Notes: generated from the letters alone by a model not told the origin. Counted from the first letter of the stretch, positions 32,444 through 43,152 are shown. The stretch is 64,000 nt of DNA from Odiellus spinosus (GCA_963920705.1 OY987232.1:9947318-10011317); one strand, 5' to 3'. Made by a program: numbers and translations.

Positions 32444-32797
32444 GGTCGAGCTGACTCAAAGTACGGAACGATAGTTCCAATTCGGGGCGCGTGGGGAGCG
32501 CGAGACTGCGGAAGGTAATTTGTACCTGGTCATCGGGTTCAAACTGGGCCAAGACGGCCTCTGTCACTCTACAGATCCCGGCTTCGACATTGTCTGTTAA
32601 TTGCAGGGTGATTTCACGGGCGAATAAATTGAACTTGGCGTAGAATTTTTCACCTGTGTTCATGAATTCACACCCCGGTATTGAATCAAGGCCCGGAGGT
32701 TGGAGGTCGTGTACACTGTCATTGACTGACTCCGGCGGTTGTGGGTCGCCGCCTACGACCTGATCCCCCTCTTCCTCACTCAGATCTGAATAGTTTT
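32444..32797 (-). pseudogene. PolB N-terminal stump
   Basis: Reads D-L-S-E-E-E-G-D-Q-V-V-G-G-D, then NLFAREITLQLTDNVEAGI and PDDQVQITFRSLALP, collinear with copy 3 PolB at 60165-59990 and 56190-56000. It is cut at 32444 by the MITE-like block and lacks exonuclease and polymerase domains. Its first ~100 codons seen in copy 3 are absent because only 10 bases separate it from the ATPase start. Confidence 0.8.
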
Positions 32798-32806
32798 GGA
32801 GTTGTC

Positions 32807-33370
32807 ATGTTACGATTCAATCATTCTTCCGGTACCCTGGTGGTCGGTAGCTCCGGTAGTGGGAAAACTATGTTGTGTCAGCGGGCTTCAATGTTTGATC
32901 CCCACATAGCTCAAGTTGATTGGTATTACTCTGTTTGGCAGCCAATCTACGGCGATATCAAGAAATTAGGCGTAAATTTTATCGAAGGGTTACCCAACGT
33001 ATCAATTTATGATGGTTCCCGAAATGTCTTGTCAGTTATCGATGATCTTATGAGTCAAAATAAAGGGGGGTTTATTGGGGATATTTTCACTAAATATTCC
33101 CATCATAAGTCTTTGTCCGTACTTTTCATTGTTCAAAGTATCCGAGAAATCTCGTTAAACGCGACTTATATAATACTTTTCAAACAAACACGAGACTTAA
33201 ATCAAATCAATATTCCAGCGCGTCAATTATGTCCTAGTAACTCAAAATTCATTCTGGATAGCTACTTAGATGCTAGGTCCCAGCCTCATACGTATATCTT
33301 ATACGACCTTTCGCAAACAATCCCCGAAGAGTGGAAATTAAGAACGAATATTTTCCCAACGAAGCTCTAA
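32807..33370 (+). CDS. Packaging ATPase (FtsK/HerA A32-like), copy 2
   Basis: Uninterrupted 187-codon frame from ATG 32807, chosen because it matches the copy 1 N-terminus. Walker A GSSGSGKT at residues 14-21; Walker B LSVIDD with Asp79-Asp80. Later segments F-T-K-Y-S-H-H-K-S-L and R-E-I-S-L-N-A-T-Y match copy 1, but about five residues present in copy 1 before R-E-I-S (around the Q-N-L-F-H-K-N position) are missing, as are a few near residue 25. These in-frame losses may impair it. It would thread DNA into the capsid. Followed after 64 bases by the small basic/hydrophobic gene. Confidence 0.9.
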   Translation: MLRFNHSSGTLVVGSSGSGKTMLCQRASMFDPHIAQVDWYYSVWQPIYGDIKKLGVNFIEGLPNVSIYDGSRNVLSVIDDLMSQNKGGFIGDIFTKYSHHKSLSVLFIVQSIREISLNATYIILFKQTRDLNQINIPARQLCPSNSKFILDSYLDARSQPHTYILYDLSQTIPEEWKLRTNIFPTKL

Positions 33371-33434
33371 CAGTATACACCCCCAGAAAACCATAAAACT
33401 CTTCAGCCCCCTCGGTAATCCCATCATTAGTGGT

Positions 33435-33797
33435 ATGGCCCCCAAAGCGCGAACAACGAAAACTCGCTCGAGTCTTGCGAAACGTAACGCCGACCTTATA
33501 TCAGCCTTAGGTCGTGTTAATCGTAGCCAAAGGCTTAGTATATTAAAATCTGCTCCCAAAGAAATGATCGAGGCACTGAGCGAGGTAGCTTTAAACGCCT
33601 TAAGTGGTAATCTAAATTTAAGTCCTAAAAATACTTTACAACTAGCCCGCCATAAGAAAAATCTACGTCAGTTTGGAGATCGACGTATAAATTGGCGTAA
33701 AAAGAAACATCTATTAATTAACCAGAAAGGTAGCGGCTTCTTCTCGTTACTTTTACCTCTCGCTGCCAATATCCTTGGGAGTCTCGTAGGACAATGA
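33435..33797 (+). CDS. Small basic/hydrophobic virion-type protein (pX/pVI-like), intact
   Basis: 120 residues. N-terminal third rich in Arg/Lys/Thr (S-S-L-A-K-R-N-A-D), middle basic helices (ARHKKNLRQFGDRRINWRKK), C-terminal hydrophobic helix GFFSLLLPLAANILGSLVG. QKGSG just before the helix fits the adenain cleavage pattern. This combination is like adenovirus minor core/capsid precursors; assignment is by character, not by a database match. Its stop overlaps the next ATG as ATGA (33794-33797), exactly as in copy 1. Confidence 0.7.
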   Translation: MAPKARTTKTRSSLAKRNADLISALGRVNRSQRLSILKSAPKEMIEALSEVALNALSGNLNLSPKNTLQLARHKKNLRQFGDRRINWRKKKHLLINQKGSGFFSLLLPLAANILGSLVGQ

Positions 33798-34498
33798 AAC
33801 AATTCGTTAAAATGCATCTTGTCCCTATACCTCGAACTCCCCTAAATTCCGCGAATGTTAGCGGGGCCATCCCTTCAGAAAATTCCGCCTCGCTGGCAGG
33901 AGGGGCCGTACCGAAAGAAAAAGCTGTTTTAAATACCCTCGAGTCTGAAATGCGAAATATTTTAAATAACGAACTAGATGCCCGAACAAAGTGGATAAAA
34001 TACAGTCTAATTTTACAAAGAGCCCAAAATATAACCAAGAAAGAAATTAGTAAATTACCCTATGAACGCTGGCTAAATTTATTCCCGCTCAAATATAGAT
34101 GGCTAGCCCGTAAAATTTTCGATCATTAGACAGAAAGCGATAACAGAGTAACGTGGTCTCCAATAAACGGTAACATCGTCATCGATGGTCACGCCGTTAA
34201 GGATTCTGATATAAACGAATTAATTTTTAATACTATTAAACTTAGCGAGGGCAAAAACCTTGGAACTCAACCCGTAGGCTGGGCCGAATTCGCGCCTTTT
34301 GTTAAGACGTTTTTACCGCAACACTCCGTCGTTACCACCCCTATACGCCCGTTGCCCTCCACAACACCGACCCGTTCTACGCCCTTAAAATTAAGATTAC
34401 GCAAAGCGAAAAAGTCGCCCGCGAAAATTACCAGCAAAACTGTAAACACAATTAGAAAACAGCTCGGGCTACCAAATAAAAACCCCCAACTCCCAAGA
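33794..34498 (+). pseudogene. Conserved Polinton protein upstream of integrase, one stop
   Basis: Homologue of 4233-4986. One frame from ATG 33794, interrupted by TAG at 34127-34129 and then open again through WSPINGNIVIDGHAVK, GWAEFAPFV, a Pro/Thr linker and a basic region (K-L-R-L-R-K-A-K-K-S). The same frame continues directly into integrase without a stop, so in this copy the two may read as one polyprotein, whereas in copy 1 they lie in different frames. Confidence 0.65.
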
Positions 34499-35586
34499 AT
34501 GGCTAACGTTCAAAACGACCGAATCAACACCCTAGAAGGAATTTATTTTGATGAAAGTAATCCGGCGTCATTTTCGAGTATCGAATCCTTATACCAGGCC
34601 GTTAAAGGTAAAGGTATTTTGAGGGAGAATGTGAAAGAATTTCTGGAAGGTTCTGAAGCTTATACGCTTCACGTCACGGCTAGAAAGAAATTTAAACGAA
34701 GAAAAATCCCCGTGACCAATATTGGCGACAGGTTTGAAATCGACCTGGCAGACATGCAGTCAATCGCAAAATACAATGATTCCTATAAATATTTGTTAAT
34801 GGGTATCGATTGCTTCTCGCGAAAAACATACAGAGGAAGAGAGGAGATGAGGTCGTTCGAGGCCTGAAGGAGATTTTCGCCGATAGCGTCCCGCTAGCTA
34901 TCTAAAGCGATAGTGGGACGGAGTTTTTAAACACTAAAGTGCAAGCCTTGCTAAAGAAAAGTAATATTAAATTTACCGCTATGGTATCGGAACCACACCA
35001 CGCCCCCTACATTGAAAGGCTTAATCGCACTATCAAAGGGAGAATGTTCCGTTATTTCACGCATAACAATACCCGGCGTTACATTGATATTCTTCAAACT
35101 TTAATCTCCGCGTATAACGGGGCCAAGCATTCAACGATTTAAATGGCGCCTGATCAAGTCCATAGTGGAAACATCTTACAAGTTTATCGTAATATCTACG
35201 GGGTTGCTAAAAAACTTAAAGTCAAGCCCGCTAAATTTAAAACTGGTGACCATGTCAGAATTAGTAAACTTCGCTCGGTTTTCGCTAAAGGTTTCGAAGC
35301 CAATTTCTCGGTCGAAGTATTTAAAATAACTGGGGTACTAGAAAACAAGACGCCACATTTGTATAGGCTTCAAGACTATAATGGTCAAGATATAACGGGG
35401 CTCTTTTACGCTTTTCAACTCATTAGAACCAAGGTACCCGAACTGTACAGTATAGACAAAATTCTGAAAAAAAGGAAACGGAAAGGGAAATTGGAATATT
35501 TTGTTTCATTTATTGGCCTACCTAAAGACCAGTATTGTTGGGTTAGTAGCGATTATGTCAGACCTTTACCTAACGCTCCCAAGTGA
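34499..35586 (+). pseudogene. rve integrase with chromodomain, copy 2
   Basis: From ATG 34499: LEGIYFDESNPASF, Y-T-L-H-V-T-A-R-K-K-F-K, first catalytic Asp in EIDLADMQ (about 34739-34760), D-S-G-T-E-F-L-N after a TAA at 34903-34905, and the Glu in Y-I-E-R-L-N-R-T (about 35012). Chromodomain: KGKLEYFVSFIGLPKDQYCW (about 35485-35545). Defects: frameshift near 34840, TAA at 34903, TAA at 35140. The last 32 bases overlap the minor capsid ATG at 35555. Confidence 0.9.
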
Positions 35587-36232
35587 TACGTCAATGGATA
35601 AATTCTCCGACAACACAATGGCTTCATACGTCACGAAACTACCAAATCCAATTACCCTCAAGGGGTCGTGGGAATGCGCTTTGGTTGAACTAATATATAC
35701 GTCTAGTTTTTTCAACTTGAAAAAGGACACCGTTGCTGAAGTAAACGTCACACGTCGCACGACATCTCGACCTCCCCGGGGTAACGTTACGAAACTCGGT
35801 ATGATCGACGTGCCCCCCCGGCCATTATCAATCGATTGACCATTTATTAGGCGTCATTAATGACGTTGAAATCTGCCTTAAGATATCATGGGTTACGAGG
35901 ATTCCGAACATGCAAACGGGCGGGCCGAAAAACAAGCGCGTATTGACTGCCATATCCCTTCTTAATTGTACATTTATACAGATATTGTAGACAATGTAAT
36001 AGAGGTTGATTCCTTAGTCCCTCTTTTAAGGATTATTCCCGTTGAAAACACCAATTACGGGAATTCCGTAGTAAAGACCTTTGTTTCCCCCTATTATTTG
36101 CCATTGGGGAAAAGCTACTTTGACACCATTACCGTACATACAAGAGATCATCTCGGCGAGCTCGCGCCATTTGAGTACGGGACACTGTCCTGTGTAGTAC
36201 ACTTGAGACAATACGGCGGCCGGCTAACTTAG
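35555..36232 (+). pseudogene. Penton-like minor capsid protein, copy 2
   Basis: N-terminus S-D-L-Y-L-T-L-P-S-D-T-S-M-D matches copy 1; after decay between 35760 and 35960, the C-terminal part is clear: Y-T-D-I-V-D-N-V-I, SLVPLLRIIPVENTNYGNSV, PLGKSYFDTITVHTRDHLGE and PFEYGTLSCVVHLR. That segment matches Polinton/adintovirus penton proteins. Stop at 35837-35839 and frameshifts around 35840-35960. Confidence 0.85.
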
Positions 36233-36592
36233 AAAAGTACAGCTATAGCCAATATTACTTGGCTCAGGCGCAGGGCCAAGCGGGTAATGGTGTAGGACCC
36301 GTGTATATTGGGCGAGCTTACTAGCGGGGGCACGGAATTGGTAATATTTTAGCCCGCTTTGGCCGCTATATCGCCCCTATTTTTTATAACGGCGCAAAAT
36401 TTGTCGGTAAAAAACTATTGGGGACTGGCAAAATTCGTTTTTAATGACGTCATGAGTGGCCAAAACCTACAAGAGGCCGTTAAGCGGCGTGGTACCGAAA
36501 ACAGTATGGCTCCGGAAAACCGCGGAAAAAAAGAAAAACTGTTAAAAAAGTCTCAAAAAAGCTATAAAGAGCGCCGGCAAACAACGATCTAG
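36229..36592 (+). pseudogene. Basic Polinton protein, copy 2
   Basis: Opens with K-Y-S-Y-S-Q-Y-Y-L-A-Q-A-Q-G, then V-Y-I-G-R-A-Y, a TAG where Gln is expected, R-G-H-G-I-G-N, and NGAKFVGKKLLGTG shared with copy 1 (6210-6455), then a Lys-rich tail in shifted frames. The initiator ATG is not clear. If the TAG was a Gln codon, the site would be another match to the adenain cleavage pattern. Confidence 0.55.
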
Positions 36593-36650
36593 ATCAGTTA
36601 AGTGTCAGCTCGCATTCCGTACGGTTCGTGACATATTTTCAAGATAAAAA

Positions 36651-37928
36651 ATGGGTGAAATCGTCAATTCAGCGCTAGACCTGTTCACGGTTCTCCCAAT
36701 CCAAACTTAAATTGAGCGGATCAAAACTGTAACGTATCAGCCATTAACTTCCCTCAAAGGTGATCAAACCATAGAATTTGAAATTTCAGCTAACAACGAC
36801 GGGTACATCGATACGTTATATACCCGAAATAAAATTACAGCCGATGACGGGTCTGACCTTATTGATACTGATAACGTTGGACCTATTAATAAGTTTCTGC
36901 ATTCGCAATTTGAACGCATTGACATTTACGTCGGTGATTGTCTAGTAACGCCCTCTGCCAACCACTACGGATACAATTCGATACTTTAAGCGTTAACGAC
37001 ATACAAGGTTGGGCTAGTTATTCGCACTTACAAGCCGCCATGTATTTTAAAGATACTGCCGGTCACATGGATTCCGCGACCGATAACAAAGGTCATGTAC
37101 AACGACGTAAAGCTTGCGCGAAATCCTAAGAATTTGAAATATACGGGGCACTCTACTTAGACTTTTTCAATATCTCCAAATATCTTCTCAACGGGGTTCC
37201 CCTTTAACTGAAATTGCATAAAAGCAAACCTAGTTTTTGTTTGTTAGGGAAAAAGCCCGCCGGGAACGGCGGTTATAAATCACACATACTAGAAGCCGTT
37301 CTTTATGTTCCTAAAGTCCAGGTGGCGCCAAAATTTTTATTAGCTCACGAACGAGCTTTAACAGCGAAGCCCGCGCAATACCCTTACACCCGAACGGAAA
37401 CAAAGATATTTACAATTTCGCCCCAGCTCCCGACCACGTCTATTGAAAATCTTTATCTCGGCGTTCTGCCCGAGCGTGTTATCGTCGCTTTGGTTAATCA
37501 TAAATCACCAACGGGTGATCTGGAGACCAACCCTTTCAATTTTGCGAATTTTGGATTAAACTATATTTCATTATTTGTAAACTCGGATCAAATCCCCGCC
37601 AGGCCTTTAAAACCCAATTTCGCCAAAAAACTTTTCGCCCGCGAATACTATACGCTGTTCTCAGGCGCTGACACCCATTATAGCGACAGGGGGCTGAATA
37701 TCTCTCTCGAAGATTACGGATTGTGCTATAGTATCTATTCTTTTTGACCTTTCTATTGACCAGAGTGCGAGTGAGGCCACCCATTGGAGTGCGACGCAGC
37801 ATGGGCAACTCCGACTGTAGTTGGGTTTTGATCAAGCCACAGCCAACACCGTAAGCTGCGTCGTCTTTTCGGAATTTCAGGCTTTGCTGCAAATTGATAA
37901 GAACAGAGCCGTCACCATCACAGTATAA
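36651..37928 (+). pseudogene. Major capsid protein, copy 2
   Basis: ATG 36651; N-terminus M-G-E-I-V-N-S-A-L-D-L-F-T parallels copy 1. SLKGDQTIEFEISANNDG, F-E-R-I-D-I-Y-V-G-D and a long open C-terminal half (37214-37747) with Y-T-R-T-E-T-K-I-F-T-I-S-P and YYTLFSGADTHY. Stops near 36708, 36987 and 37206 and frameshifts near 37000, 37120 and 37740. Because its C-terminal half is unbroken where copy 1 is damaged, the two copies complement each other for annotation. Confidence 0.9.
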
Positions 37929-37930
37929 CC

Positions 37931-38373
37931 ATGAACGGCCCCCAGATAAGACATTGTTTAAGAAGCGTCCCAAGTTTTAAGGGAGTTTATTCAAGTGACA
38001 CACTACCTGCCCAGATTGATAGTTATCGCCTTCGTATATCGTGAATTTCGATAATAGCGCCAAACCAGGTAGGCATTGGGTGGCCATTTATTTTGACAAG
38101 CGAGCCCACGCTGATTATTTTGATTCACTAGCGTTTGGGCCGAATTTTATACCCCCCATTGCGAGGTTTATCACTCGAAACTCTATATAACGGACATACA
38201 ACAAACGTAGATTCCAAGCACTAACAAGTTCAGTGTGTGGGAAATACTGCGTCCTATATCTACTACACCGATCAATGAAAAAGGGAACGCCCTCATTTAT
38301 AAAGAAGTTTACTCGTAATGCCGAACACAATGATAAACTTATTTCAACCCTCTTCAAAAGTCGAGGGTTCTAA
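37931..38373 (+). pseudogene. Adenain-type cysteine protease, copy 2
   Basis: ATG 37931, 2 bases after the capsid stop. Catalytic layout kept: R-H-W-V-A-I-Y-F-D (His), Y-F-D-S-L-A (Asp), R-R-F-Q-A-L (Gln) and S-S-V-C-G-K (Cys). Frameshift near 38045 and a stop near 38189. The tail (S-F-I-K-K-F-T-R) shows where copy 1's frame broke. Confidence 0.85.
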
Positions 38374-38513
38374 CCTCATGAATGATAGGACTCCCCATAA
38401 CGTGGGAATTCTCTGTCGCTGCCCCGTAACGAATGGAAGGATTTTTTAATGGGTAAATAAACAAACTTTCCGATCTAAAAATCTCAAGTTTTCTCAAAGC
38501 ACCTCAGAAAAAA

Positions 38514-39006
38514 ATGTCGGCCGTCATCATTGAAATGGAAATGCTATCCGGGCGGAACAGGGTTCGTTGCTTCGGACACGGAGCTGGCCGTCGCCACCGT
38601 CACCCGGGTGCCCGTCCTAAACTCCTGGACCTTCCAGGCCCCCTACGACGCCTAGTACCTCCCGCCCGCCATCGCCAGGACCAACAGGCACGTCACCGCC
38701 AGCATCCACGGGCTGTCGTTCGAAGGGGGTGACGTGCCCGGTGACCAGATCGAGGCGCTTTTGGAGCGCGCTACCCGCACCTCCCAATCCCTCTGGACCA
38801 CCGGGCCCGAGAAGGCTCGGTTACTGGAGGACTACCTCAACAGGCCCGTGGGGGACCTAAACGACGTGCTTTGCCCGCGTCCAACCGTCGTTGACGTTAC
38901 CCTCCGCTGCGGACACCACCACGGGTCCACCACAGCCACCCGGCCCTGCGCGACGGAGCGCGCCTGGGCGAACCCCAAGTTTTTGGCGGAATACCCACAT
39001 TTTTAG
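38514..39006 (+). pseudogene. Putative exonuclease-like cargo gene, copy 2, intronless
   Basis: S-A-V-I-I-E-M-E-M-L-S-G-R-N-R at the start; after a frameshift near 38585, E-L-A-V-A-T-V, A-S-I-H-G-L and D-V-P-G-D-Q, then without a break W-T-T-G-P-E-K-A-R-L-L-E-D-Y across the position of copy 1's intron, and C-G-H-H-H, C-A-T-E-R-A. A stop lies at 38653-38655. G+C-rich codon use compared with flanking DNA, as for the copy 1 homologue. Confidence 0.65.
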
Positions 39007-39219
39007 TTTTTTTTATTGTTTTTTAATTATTATTGTATTATCAGTGTTTTTTTATTATAGACATAAAATTTTGAAACTACTTTATTCTCCCTTATATTAT
39101 ATCGTCAGCCGATCCTAAATGATATAAGCCTACCAGTCGTCACTTTTTTACGTTTTGAAATTACTTCATTACCCCTTTATTTACTACAGAAATACTTTAA
39201 ATACTATAAGCCTATCATT
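39007..39219. other. AT-rich gap between cargo genes
   Basis: T-rich DNA with repeated ATAAGCCTA(C/T)CA motifs near 39125 and 39210. No gene. Confidence 0.5.
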
Positions 39220-39491
39220 CGTTTGATTCATTCAATGACACCCGTCTCAGATATGAATCGTTCTTTGACTATCCCCACATACGGGTGTCGCAGTTGCTAA
39301 TGCCTAAAGCCGGGTTTTTCTATCTTAACAAAGGGGGTGATACTGTCGAGTGCCACGGTCGACTTCAAAATTGGAAGACCACCGACGATCCTTTATTTGA
39401 GCACAAAGAAAAATTCCCCCATTGCGCATTTATTCGCAGCATCACCCTGGACGGTGATGGTAGAGCGGCTGACGAGACGGGGAAATATTAG
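39220..39491 (+). pseudogene. BIR-domain (IAP-like) protein, copy 2
   Basis: Open frame RLRYESFFDYPHIRV, then PKAGFFYLNKGGDTVECHG, NWKTTDDPLFEHKEKFPHCA, a nearly complete BIR domain: Arg/Ser-Phe start, A-G-F-F-Y, G-D-x-V, Trp, D-D-P, E-H, F-P-x-C. Only one Cys remains where C-x2-C is expected, with about three residues missing. Ends at TAG 39489-39491, shortly after the domain. No start codon in good context, so probably a remnant. Confidence 0.8.
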
Positions 39492-39639
39492 AAGCCCGTC
39501 TGTATAATTGATGGACGGGCCGAAAACCACGAGAGCGTCCTGGGTTAAGTTTGTTTTTCTTATGATTTGTTTCAAAAACTTAGCTTTCCTTTCTTGGAGA
39601 AGATTGAAGTACAATCACAACCGGATAGTGCATGAACTA

Positions 39640-39877
39640 ATAGCAAAATAGCCGCTGTCTCCCCTTGTTTATTTTATGTTCATAGACATAAGTAAGTTTA
39701 TAAGACTAAGTTAACTTTCCAGCACGCATCATATAGGTGTTTTTTCAGGTACATTATAGACCAATCTGTATCTTCAGCAATTACCCAAACAGATTTATTT
39801 GCTAATTTGAAAGAGAGTGCCGTTGATACTATAGCGGTATTCGCGGCGGATAGTGCTTGAACGACTATAATGAAGGC
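39640..39877 (-). pseudogene. PIN/FEN-like gene remnant, distal part
   Basis: Minus reading: A-I-V-S-T-A-L-S-F-K-L-A-N-K-S then V-W-V-I-A-E-D-T-D, matching the acidic motif of the 24.1-25.4 kb gene (V-V-V-A-D-D-T-D). It continues across the hAT insertion into 42903-43150. Confidence 0.6.
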
Positions 39878-40303
39878 CAGGGGCGTCGCTAGGCCTTTTT
39901 TACGGGGCTACAGCCCCCAAACACAAAAACTAGCCCCCCCCCCAAAAAAATTAACCGAAAGCCCCTACCAAAATATTATTTTATATCTTATTAAAATTTG
40001 CATGAAACGAGGTAACAAGAAATACATGAGGTCCAGACGCTGCCTACGGTAGTTCAGCCCTATGATATGACTCAGGCGTATTCCTATTCGTGAGAAAATA
40101 TTTAGCTCGGGATGTTGGCTGGAGAGGCACTGACGTTTTACCGGTAGTGGCGAGCAGAGCCTTTCTCCTTTCTTGGTCGAGCCGTTACTGCGTGCGTATG
40201 AGCATAAAGCTTCCAGCTCTCTCTAGAAAATTCGGTTTGCCCTTCGTTCGTCGCAGTAGCGTAGTACTGTTATGTTATAAACGCAAATTAAATTATCTCT
40301 GTC

Positions 40304-42430
40304 ATGGATAAATTTCTGGTAAGAAAAAGAAAACCTAAAGACACTTTAGAGTTAGATACATGTCACACATCATTTAACCCTAATAATAATGATAATAATG
40401 ATCAAAATCCGAATGAGAATAATAGCGCGTCTGCTCAGCCTGGCAGTGAAGAAATGAAAATCGGTTATTCTTTTACTGAAATTGAGAATGAAAAAAATGG
40501 AGATCAAGACGCGGGTGTTTCAGGGCAGAGTACTATTATTAGCAACGACTCTAAGCATCTGAAAGCTAATGATTTGAGTAAGTTTCCAGGTGACGGTCCT
40601 CGGCAACCGGTTCTTTTTAAATTTCCATCCAGTGAATTCGGAAAACAAAAACGCTCATTTACATCTTCCTGGTATCAGAAGTTTAAATGGTTAGAATATA
40701 GCAAAAGCCTGGATGCGGCATTTTGTTTCGCATGTAGACATTATGAGACAAATTCAGGTAAAATAGAAGAAACATTTTTAACCATAGGATTCAAAAATTG
40801 GAAGAAAGCCGCGGAAAAGTTTAAGGAACATGAAACTACACAGATTCACGTGACTGCGCTTGAAAGATGGGCTTTATATCATGTAGCCCAGAGGTCAGGA
40901 TCGGTAGCGTTTCTAACCGCAAATGACAATTTGGAAGTTATTACTAAAAACCGCATGTACCTTCGAAGAATAATTGAAGTATTACTTCTAACTGCTAGAC
41001 CATGAAATGCTCAACGTGCGAGTGACGAAGCTTCCGCCTCTTTGAATAGAGGTAACTTCCTTGAGATTCTGAAAACCCTTCCAAAGTTTGATACAACTTT
41101 TGGCGAGAGGCTTTTAAACCACATGCCCGGAAATGCATCATATTTGCCGCCTTCTTCTCAAAACGATATAATTGAAATATCCGCTAATATTGTACGCAAA
41201 AAAAATTATTGCTGAAGTTAAAGAAGTGGGATTCTATTCAATAATGTGTGGTGACACACGGGACATCAGCAAAATCGAACAAATGAGCATTTGTATTCGA
41301 TATTTTTTAACAAAAGAATCATGAGCGTTTTCTGTGTTTTCAAAATGTACGAGATCTCTCAGCAGCCGGATAAAAAAATCTCTTGTTGATAAAATTTCAG
41401 AGTATGGCCTTGATAGCGCCGTTTGCGTTGGCCAAGGACATGATGGTGCTAATGTAATGAGCGGTAAATGTAAAAGGGTACAGACCCTATTTAAATTCGA
41501 TCTGTGAAAGCAGTTAAAAAACTTATCCTGCTTTGTTTCAGTACTTGGAAAATCCAAATGATGGTTCCGACCGATGTAAAACTTTAGGATTGTACATAGT
41601 TTTAAGAAATGTTTCAACTATAGTTACTTTGCTGGTTTTCGAAAAAATCTTAGCTGTAACTAAACTATTAAATAACCAGCTTCAATCAACCACTCTTGAC
41701 ATATCCGAAGCTAATATGGCAGTGCGAGCGGTTATGGACACTCTAAAGGATTTCCGAAATGAGGACGGTTACCAATCTCTTCTTGAAAAAGCCAAGAAAA
41801 TTGGCTGAGAATGTTGACATTCCATACATCGAAGCGGAGTCGGATTGCACCTCTTCAGCAACGAACACTGCGATTGCGAGAGGTCGACCAAAACGGAAGA
41901 AGACTATGCCGAAAAAAATGAGTAATTTTGTAGTAACTGAAAAAACAGGACAAAGAATAGGTGAATCCAGTGAAATTTTAAGATCCGGAATATACTGCTC
42001 ATTATTAGATAGAATCATAAACGAAATGGAAAAGCCGTTTATTGGCGGACATAACGCAGTTCAAGTTCTGGAAGCGGTGCACGCGATGTCTCCAACACTA
42101 ATGGTAAAAGATCCAGATAAATTTTTGTCTTTCGAAAAACTTCATGGATTCTGCTCTCACTACAACATAGAAGTTCCTAAATCCGAGATTTTAGTAGCTA
42201 AAACCTATATGAGAAATCTTAAAGAAGATTCACGACCAGGATCCATATTAGACCTGCTAAATACACTACCTAGAGATCTATATCCTGAGCTGTGTAAAAT
42301 GTTGGAAATTGTTGTAACACTCCCAGTCACATGTTTCGTGTGAACGCTCATTTTCACTAATGAAACGGGTTAAGAGTTATTTAAGGAACACTATGGGACA
42401 AATGAGACTTTCATCATTAGCCATACTGGC
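40304..42430 (+). pseudogene. hAT transposase with TTF-type zinc finger, broken
   Basis: First frame 40304-41005 (233 residues): low-complexity Asn-rich start, then the TTF-type finger S-S-W-Y-Q-K-F-K-W-L-E-Y-S, FCFACRHYE and a H-x-x-T-x-x-H-V segment. Middle frames are fragmented (stops at 41003, near 41212 and 41320-41505). The last frame 41759-42343 includes P-K-R-K-K-T-M-P-K-K and ends in the hAT dimerisation region L-Y-P-E-L-C-K-M-L-E-I-V-V-T-L-P-V-T; the E-R-S-F-S-like end continues in another frame to about 42430. Resembles ZMYM1-like proteins derived from hAT. Confidence 0.85.
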
Positions 42431-42459
42431 GATTGAAAAGGAAGAATCCCACAGACAAC

Positions 42460-42690
42460 TTAAGACGGGTCAATTTCCTTCACCCAAATATTAACCACAC
42501 TCATTAAGACGGGTCAATTTCCTTCACCCAAATATTAACCACACTCATTAAATGTTTTTCAAGTATTTCTAATAAATTTCATTATTATTTCAAAAATTGT
42601 TTTTCACGTATTTCTAATAAATTTCATTATTATTTCAAAAATTGTTTTTCACGTATTTCTAATAAATTTCATTATTATTTCAAAAATTAT
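42460..42690 (+). repeat. Tandem repeats at the 3' end of the hAT element
   Basis: Two exact 44-bp units starting at 42460 and 42504 (TTAAGACGGGTCAATTTCC...), then three units of about 43-51 bp with ATTTCTAATAAATTTCATT (42549-42690). Confidence 0.9.
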
Positions 42691-42902
42691 CTTTTTGTCA
42701 CCAACAACGTGTCTGACACCCTTATTTCAATCATTTAGAGATAACAAAATACATTTGCATTCATGGTTTATCCATAGTGAACCGTTAGTTTAATAGCGTT
42801 ATTCTAAGATTAAAATATTTTAATAAAATATATATTCTCAAAACCTAAAATTAGTTCGCCCCGATTAGCCCCACCAATTTGAAAATCCTAGCGACGCCCC
42901 TG

Positions 42903-43150
42903 ATGAAGGCATTCGTTAAATGCTTGGATAGCTTCGATATGAACTGTGGTTCTTGTTTCCAAGAAACTCAGATTGGCTTTGCGAACTGACAAGGGTTTCC
43001 TGTAAAAAAACATGTGCGGAATATTTGGTACTTCGAATATGTTCTTGACCTTTGGTTGAAGGAACTGACTACTCGAATCCATGAAATCCAACAGTTACGT
43101 CTGAGCCACAATGAAAGAGTATATTTCATTCTATACGAAAATTTCTCTTT
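42903..43150 (-). pseudogene. PIN/FEN-like gene remnant, middle part
   Basis: Minus reading includes H-C-G-S-D-V-T-V-G-F-H-G-F-E (compare H-Y-G-N-K-S-R-V-V-F-D-G-Y in the 24-kb gene), then FLQPKVKNIFEVPN and ANLSFLETRTTVHIEAIQAF. Flanked by the hAT element on one side and the TTAA foldback on the other. Confidence 0.55.
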
Positions 43151-43152
43151 AA

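Larger units (their letters stand above)
32444..39491 (+). mobile_element. Polinton/Maverick copy 2
   Basis: Same gene order as copy 1, with a PolB N-terminal stump on the minus strand head to head with the ATPase. Intact or nearly intact here: ATPase and the small basic/hydrophobic gene. Copy 2 lacks the intron present in copy 1's exonuclease-like gene. The terminal gene seen in copies 1 and 3 is missing; the copy ends just after the BIR domain and runs into another decayed gene. Termini not found. Confidence 0.9.
39878..42902 (+). mobile_element. hAT element (ZMYM1-like transposase), perfect TSD
   Basis: 3025 bp. Perfect 16-bp TIRs CAGGGGCGTCGCTAGG...CCTAGCGACGCCCCTG, flanked by exact 8-bp duplications ATGAAGGC at 39870-39877 and 42903-42910. 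Subterminal GGGGCTA motifs on both ends. Carries a decayed transposase. The perfect ends beside a broken gene suggest mobilisation in trans or a fairly recent insertion followed by frame-breaking changes. Confidence 0.96.

Noticed and set aside
41234-41617. 127-codon minus frame in the hAT element
   Set aside because: Antisense to the decayed hAT transposase, with no recognisable domain.
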